DNA of 64,000 nt from Tupaia tana. Its lineage: Eukaryota; Chordata; Mammalia; Scandentia; Tupaiidae. How positions within the stretch are numbered: the first letter of the stretch is position 1; each line of letters opens with the position of its first letter. The DNA lies in contig JAKSZU010000009.1 of NCBI GenBank assembly GCA_026018925.1, forward strand, positions 73,070,041 to 73,134,040. The letters run 5' to 3'. Below, piece by piece: positions 59,166 through 64,000 of the stretch. The notes beneath the pieces were generated by a model. It was not told the origin of the DNA. It made no database searches and was given only the letters and a program-made list of their open reading frames with translations. Made by a program: the position numbers and the translations under genes.

Positions 59166-59345
59166 TCTGAAGAGTGTCCTACATTATTGTATAAAGATGC
59201 CCCTGGGGTCTGATTACTCCTATACCAAATGACACACAGCTATTGTTTTATGTGAGTTCTTGTTTTGGGGAATTATTGCTTTTCTGATCTTTTCCCCATG
59301 AAAACTGACAAGTGACAGTCTGACAGTTTTGTTATCAGTGTGCTT
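59166..59345. repeat. 180-bp direct duplication, copy 2
   Basis: Second copy, 845 bp downstream of the first, collinear and of equal length but with scattered mismatches. Confidence 0.9.
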
Positions 59346-59517
59346 GACTCTGATAGCCCCTCTTTTCACCTTGCTGAGGATTTGAACATCAGATAATCAG
59401 CCTCCTTAGAAATGTAGAGAAAGAATTGAAGCATTGGCTTTTAATGATTATTTCTTATTGTTCAGATGCATTTTTTTAAAAAAACTTCTTTCTTAGTTCA
59501 AGATGCTATTCTAAAAA

Positions 59518-59786
59518 GTGAGGTTTGTGTCCCGTGATGGTGCAACAGTAAAACATACTGAGGGTGACCAACATAGGAAGGTTTCAGGTTTTCATCCAGA
59601 GACTTCCTTAAGTATACCAGACACACGTGCCCACAATACAGGTTTGAGTGAGGCTACAGGTGGATCATGGCATCAAGATCTTGCATGTGTGTGGGGGGCA
59701 TCTGTCTCTCTCTGTCTCTCTCTCCCTCTTCATGTCTTGCTCATAAAAAAAATAAGTTTTAATAAATTAAATTTTAAAATAAAAAG
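59518..59786 (+). mobile_element. tRNA-like SINE, divergent (type B-like)
   Basis: Sense layout: GTCCCGTGATGGTGCAACAG head, GGCATCAAGATCTTGCATG body, TC motif (TCTGTCTCTCTCTGTC), TTGCTCATAAAAAAAATAAG tail. It shares the CTCAT ending with the type B copies. Confidence 0.5.
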
Positions 59787-59789
59787 GTG

Positions 59790-60038
59790 AGGCTAACAGC
59801 AGGTGGCATGATGGGTACGGCCCTGAATTCCCACATAGCCAACCATGGTTCAAGTCCCAGACCCAGTTAATTGAAAATCACCTCGGGCCTTGAATGTACA
59901 TGCTCAAAATCCTGAGAGGAGAATGGAGGAGAAGGGATTTCAGCTTGGCCATCTTCTCTGAGGGGCGATTTCTCATTTTCTCTCTGTCTGTCTCTGTCTC
60001 ACTCAGGTGAACATTCATGCAATGTGGCACATAAAAAA
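59790..60038 (+). mobile_element. tRNA-derived SINE, long type
   Basis: Sense copy (GCTAACAGCAGGTGGCATGA head, GAGAATGGAGGAGAAGGGAT body), abutting the preceding SINE tail and followed by an L1 tail fragment. Confidence 0.88.
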
Positions 60039-60044
60039 TTGTTA

Positions 60045-60407
60045 ATAGAGAGGCATGACATTAGTGGGACACAGAAATGATTTATTACCTGTTGATGATA
60101 ACATATATAGTACTCTCAACAGCACTGGTCTGAGAAGTATTTCATGTTGTGCAAATTCTTTTTATAAGCAAAATGATATGTAGTGATTGAATGTTTAAAA
60201 AATAATGAGAATAAAAATAATAATAATAATCTGAAAAATTATGAAGAGCTATTTCATGATGATGATGTGGATAGTAATGTCTTTGTCTTGACTGATATGC
60301 ATGATATTTTTTCTGGGAAAATAAATGTAATACACTGTAAAAATCTATGTGATTAAATGTAATATAAACAAGATTATATTTTTAATAAATAAAATTTTTT
60401 AAATGTA
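60045..60407 (+). mobile_element. L1 3'-UTR fragment, subfamily X
   Basis: Starts within GAGAGGCATGACATTAGTGG and runs to TTTTTAATAAATAAAATTTT, collinear with 10940-11290 and 34700-35045. Severely 5'-truncated insertion. Confidence 0.88.
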
Positions 60408-60768
60408 AGAAATTTGTGAGGTTACAGAATTGCTTAGTCCAATTAAACAGAGTTAAAACAGATAAATCTGGACACATTTGTCTAGGAGGTACATCCATTT
60501 AAAGGCCTTTGTCTAGTTCTCAGACAACTTGCATAAAGCTGATAAATGGAAAGTATTTTGACAACATGGATATTCTTTAGTAACTTCACGCAAATACTCA
60601 CCCAGCTCTTTGGGGTATATTATCTATTATGATGGTGACCTGATGATGTTTATGGGTCTCTAGGTTGTATAGGATATTTTGTACTCAGGAAAAAATACTT
60701 GAATAGTGACAACTCTATTCTCTTCAAATTAATGAAGATAAAGCACCTTTAAAAGTAATGAAGTTACA
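60408..60768. other. Unique sequence
   Basis: Nothing recognised. Confidence 0.4.
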
Positions 60769-60787
60769 GGTGATAAGATGTATTTTT

Positions 60788-61040
60788 GAAGAAGTTTTTG
60801 CTACAGGGCACATGCACTTGCCAGAAAGACAAGAGAGAGAGACAGAGAGACAGAAAGCGAGAAATCACCCCTCAGGGGCATGGCCACACCACAATCCCTT
60901 CTCCTCCATTCTCTTCTCGGGATCTTAGGCATGCACACACACATGCCCAGCATGAGTTTAAGCCACCAGGTCCAGGACTTGAACCAAAGTCGACTACATG
61001 GGAGTCCAGCGACATAGCCATTATGCCAACTGCTGATCCC
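60788..61040 (-). mobile_element. tRNA-derived SINE, long type
   Basis: Antisense complete copy with TSD AGGTGATAAGATGTATTTT and near copy AGGAGATAAGATATTTT. Confidence 0.93.
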
Positions 61041-61099
61041 CAGGAGATAAGATATTTTAAGTGGAGTTTCATTCAGTACACAGCCATATTAGAGCAAAT

Positions 61100-61290
61100 C
61101 ATCTTTCTGTGTAGTTACACTGGATTAGGAGTCATAAGACATGGGTTCAACTTGGTTCTATCATTAATATGCTATATGGTTATGAGCAAGTCATTTAACC
61201 TCTATATGCTGTGTTCAAATTTCCTGGCCCTATGTATCTTGGAGGATAATTGTGAGGATAATGTGAGATTATATGTGTGGAAGCTCTTTT
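61100..61290 (-). mobile_element. MIR
   Basis: GACATGGGTTCAACTTGGTT, GAGCAAGTCATTTAACCTCT and GGATAATTGTGAGGATAATG match antisense MIR in order. Confidence 0.88.
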
Positions 61291-61324
61291 ATGAAAAAGG
61301 TAAAATTCTCCACCCTTATCCTTA

Positions 61325-63453
61325 AAACAGATAAGGGCAAGACAAGGAAGGAAAACTATAGACCAATATCCCTGATGAATATAGATGCAAAGATTCTCAA
61401 CAAGATACTAGCAAATCATATCCAATAACTTATAAAAAAGATTATACATCATGATCAGGTAGGCTTTATTCCAAGAATGCAAGGTTGGTTCAACATATGC
61501 AAAACCATAAATGTAATACACCATATTAATATAAAGAAAGATAAAAACCATATGGTCATATAAATTGATGCAGAAAAAGCATTTGATAAGATACAACATC
61601 CCTTCATGATCAAGACTCTCAGTAAAATTGGCATAGAAGGGTCATTTCTCAACACAATAAAAGCTATCTATGATAAACCCATAGTGAACATCATCCCCAA
61701 TGGACAAAAACTGAAAGCTTTTCCACTAAAAGCAGGTACAAGACAAGGATGCCCACTTTCTCCACTCCTCATCACTATATTACTGGAAGTCCTGGCCAGT
61801 GCAATCAGAAAAGAAGAAAAAATAAAAGGCATTCAAATAGGAAAAGAGGTGACTCTCTCTATTTGCGGATGACATGATTGTATACATATAAGATCCAATG
61901 GTTTCCATGAAAAAATTTCTGGAAGTAATACATGAATACAGTAAAGTTGCAGGATACAAAATTAATATCCAGAAATCTATAGCATTTATATATACGAACA
62001 ACCAGCAGACTAAGATAGAACTGAAAAAAGTTGTTCCATTTACCGTAGCCACAAAAAGTATAAGATACTTAGGGATAAATATAACCAAAAGAGTTAAGGA
62101 CCTCCACAAGGACAACTATGAGAAGATAAAAAAACAAATTGAAAATGACACAAAAAGTGGAAGGATATCCCATGTTCCTGTATTGGAACAGTTAATATAA
62201 TCAAAATGGCAATTCTACCCAAAGAAATCTACCTGTTTAATGCAATGCCAATCAAAGTACCAGACACATTCTTCACAGATCTAGGAAAGACAATCATAAA
62301 GTTTGTATGGAATCATAAGTGACCCCGTATTGCCAAAGCAATTCTGCACGAGAAGAGTGGAGTGGGCGGCATCTCACCCCCTGACCCAAAAATATACTAC
62401 AAAGCTGTGGTAATCAAAACAGTATGGTACTGGCACAGAAACAGACACGTGGACCAATGGAACAGAATAGAGTTCCCAGGAACAAATTCCCAAACATACA
62501 GTCAACTGATTTTTGACAAGGGGTACAAGTCAATCCAGTAGGAAAAGGAAAACCTCTTCACCAAATGATGCTGGAAAAATTGGATTTCCACCGGCAGAAA
62601 GAAGAATCTGAACCACTACCTCTCACCTCTGATAAAAATCAAGTCAAGGTGGATCAAAGATCTAAATCTAAGACCTCAAACTATAAAACTACTCCTGAAA
62701 AACACTGGGGAAACTCTGGGAGACATTGGGGTAGGCAAAGACTTCTTAAATAAGACCCCCAAGGCACAGTTGATAACCCCCAAAATAGACGAATGGGATT
62801 ACATCAGACTAAGAAGTTTCTGCATGGCAAAAGACACAGTAATTAGTATGAATAAATAGCCCTCAGAATGGGAAATATTTTTGTAAACTATGGGTCAGAT
62901 AAGGGATTGAGAACCAGAATTCACAAGGAACTTAAGCAGCTGTTCTGGAAAAAGACAATCAGTCCTATTAAAATATGGGAGAATGAGTTGAAAAAAAAAA
63001 AACACTCTCTAAAGATGACATACAAATAGCAAAAAGTATATGAAAAAATGCTCAGCATCCCTCATTGTAAGGGAAATGTAGATCAAAACAAAAATGAGAT
63101 ACTACCTAACCCCAGTCAGAATGACTAAGATTAAACAACAACAACAACAACAAAAACGATAAATGATGATGGGGGTGTGGTGAAAGGGGAACTCTCTTAC
63201 ACTGCTGGTGGGAATGCAAATTGGTCCAGCCACTGTGGAGAACAATTTGGAGATTCTTGAAATATCTACAAATATAACTATTATAGGATCCAGCATTCCC
63301 ACTCCTTGGTATCTACCCAAAGGACAGAAGAATACTTAATCAGAAAAGTGCTTGTACATTGATGTTTACTGCAGCACTATTCACAATTGCTAAGTCCTGT
63401 AAACAACCCAAATGCCCATGAACAGATGAATGGATAGAAAAACTGTGGCACAG
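61325..63453 (+). mobile_element. L1 ORF2 fragment
   Basis: Sense RT region from the [17 protein letters not shown]-like segment (61330) through [12 protein letters not shown] (61740), [10 protein letters not shown] (61859-61888, shortly followed by a stop) and [12 protein letters not shown] (62450) to TGAATGGATAGAAAAACTGTGGCAC (ending about 63453). Open frames are long but broken. It is 5'-truncated, and the 3' end is cut where L1 should continue ATATACTCTATGG, because an unrelated element begins there. Confidence 0.9.
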
Positions 63454-63705
63454 AGAAGAGGATACCTCATGGCTCCTGTGAACTAATCATTTCAGGGGAC
63501 AGGAGAAATGAAGATTGTCTACTGACAATTCAGCTTCCAGCAAACAAAGCTAGTGTGGCAGGAGAGTTGAGGCCGTCCTTCAGAAGAAGATTCCTCATGG
63601 CTCCTGTGAACTAGTCATTTCAGGGGACAGGAGAAATGAAGATTTTCTACTGATGATTCAGCCTCCAGCAAACAAAGCTAGCATGGTAGGGAGCCCCTCT
63701 GGCCT
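63454..63705. repeat. Two 128-bp tandem repeats
   Basis: AGAAGAGGATACCTCATGGC at 63454 and AGAAGAAGATTCCTCATGGC at 63582, both followed by CTCCTGTGAACTA, TTTCAGGGGACAGGAG and CCAGCAAACAAAGCTAG. About 90% alike by eye. Not found elsewhere in the window. Confidence 0.92.
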
Positions 63706-63845
63706 TCTATCTCTGTCTCTGTGTCTCTGTGTCTGTCTCTCTCTGCTTCTGACTTCTCATTTTTTTGTAATTATTCCTTTTTATGATTTTTTTAAAGGTA
63801 AAGTTTTTCTCTTGCTCTCAGCTCCACCTTTTGTTTTGTTAATAA
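63706..63845. other. TC-rich spacer of an unresolved element
   Basis: TCTGTCTCTGTGTCTCTGTG, then TTTTTTGTAATTATTCC and CAGCTCCACCTTTTG. Resembles leader or LTR-like sequence, but no ends or duplications can be defined because the window stops. Confidence 0.35.
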
Positions 63846-63849
63846 TTCC

Positions 63850-64000
63850 CTCTGATCAGCCACTGGGCCTGCGCGTGGCCGCCGGGCCAGCGTGTGACCG
63901 CTGGGCCTGCGCATGGCTGCCGGGCCTGTGCCTGCACGTGGCTGCCAGGCCTGCGCCTGCACGTGGCCCCCGGACCTGCGCATGGCAGCTGGGCCTGCGC
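63850..64000. repeat. GC-rich 19/25-bp VNTR
   Basis: Units of the form CYGGGCCTGCGCATGGCYG (19 bp) alternate with 25-bp units that add CCTGCA and create CACGTG (63935-63940, 63960-63965). CpG-rich, continues past the window edge. Confidence 0.9.

Noticed and set aside
63792-63983. A 63-codon Arg/Ala/Pro-rich frame at the right edge.
   Set aside because: It is a translation of the 19/25-bp VNTR.
63850-64000. Regular spaced repeats considered as a CRISPR-like array.
   Set aside because: Units are directly tandem with no unique spacers, and the DNA is mammalian.

Overview
The window is nuclear DNA from a placental mammal. It is AT-rich and gene-poor and built mainly from retrotransposons: LINE-1 (L1) copies of several ages, ancient MIR SINEs, a hAT MITE, one solo endogenous-retrovirus LTR, processed gene copies, and about 35 copies of tRNA-derived, TC-rich SINEs. 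The dominant SINE is about 250 bp with a tRNA-like head. I do not recognise it as Alu, B1/B2/ID, Can, ERE/CYN, VES, bovine-type or rabbit/afrotherian C-type SINEs. Primates, murid rodents, carnivores, ruminants and horses are therefore unlikely, but I cannot name the order. No intact protein-coding gene is visible.

Layout. 1-3.4 kb: ancient L1 3' end and four SINEs. 3.7-20.1 kb: one old L1 split apart by two large younger L1s (5261-11299 plus strand, 11969-17625 minus strand) and by SINEs, every junction marked by target-site duplications (TSDs). 20.4-25.8 kb: mostly unique sequence with scattered SINEs and a hAT MITE. 25.79-26.66 kb: an isolated CpG island with CRE, GC-box and YY1-type sites, the only plausible host promoter. 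26.9-27.6 kb: long polypyrimidine tracts. 27.6-32.5 kb: unique sequence with MIRs. 32.58-35.05 kb: an L1 with a 5' inversion of the twin-priming type. 37.3-40.45 kb: an inverted L1 piece, then an older L1 carrying an RPL21 processed pseudogene. 40.5-48.8 kb: SINEs and MIRs in unique DNA. 48.85-50.28 kb: an antisense retrocopy of an unidentified transcript, with a SINE at the same target site. 50.3-57 kb: SINEs, a SINE-in-SINE nest, 2.3 kb of nearly repeat-free DNA and a solo LTR. 57-61 kb: a TG/CG microsatellite, a 180-bp direct duplication and clustered SINEs. 61.3-63.45 kb: an L1 ORF2 fragment. 63.45-64.0 kb: an unresolved element with two 128-bp tandem repeats, a TC-rich stretch and a GC-rich 19/25-bp VNTR running off the edge.

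How the parts relate. L1 supplies the endonuclease and reverse transcriptase. The SINEs, RPL21 copy and antisense retrocopy carry its marks: A-rich tails and TSDs of about 9-18 bp. At least three L1 3'-UTR types and a gradient of SINE decay show successive waves. The least-decayed SINEs (9.4, 44.1, 52.6, 56.7 kb) still hold many CpGs and resemble one another closely, so activity is probably recent.
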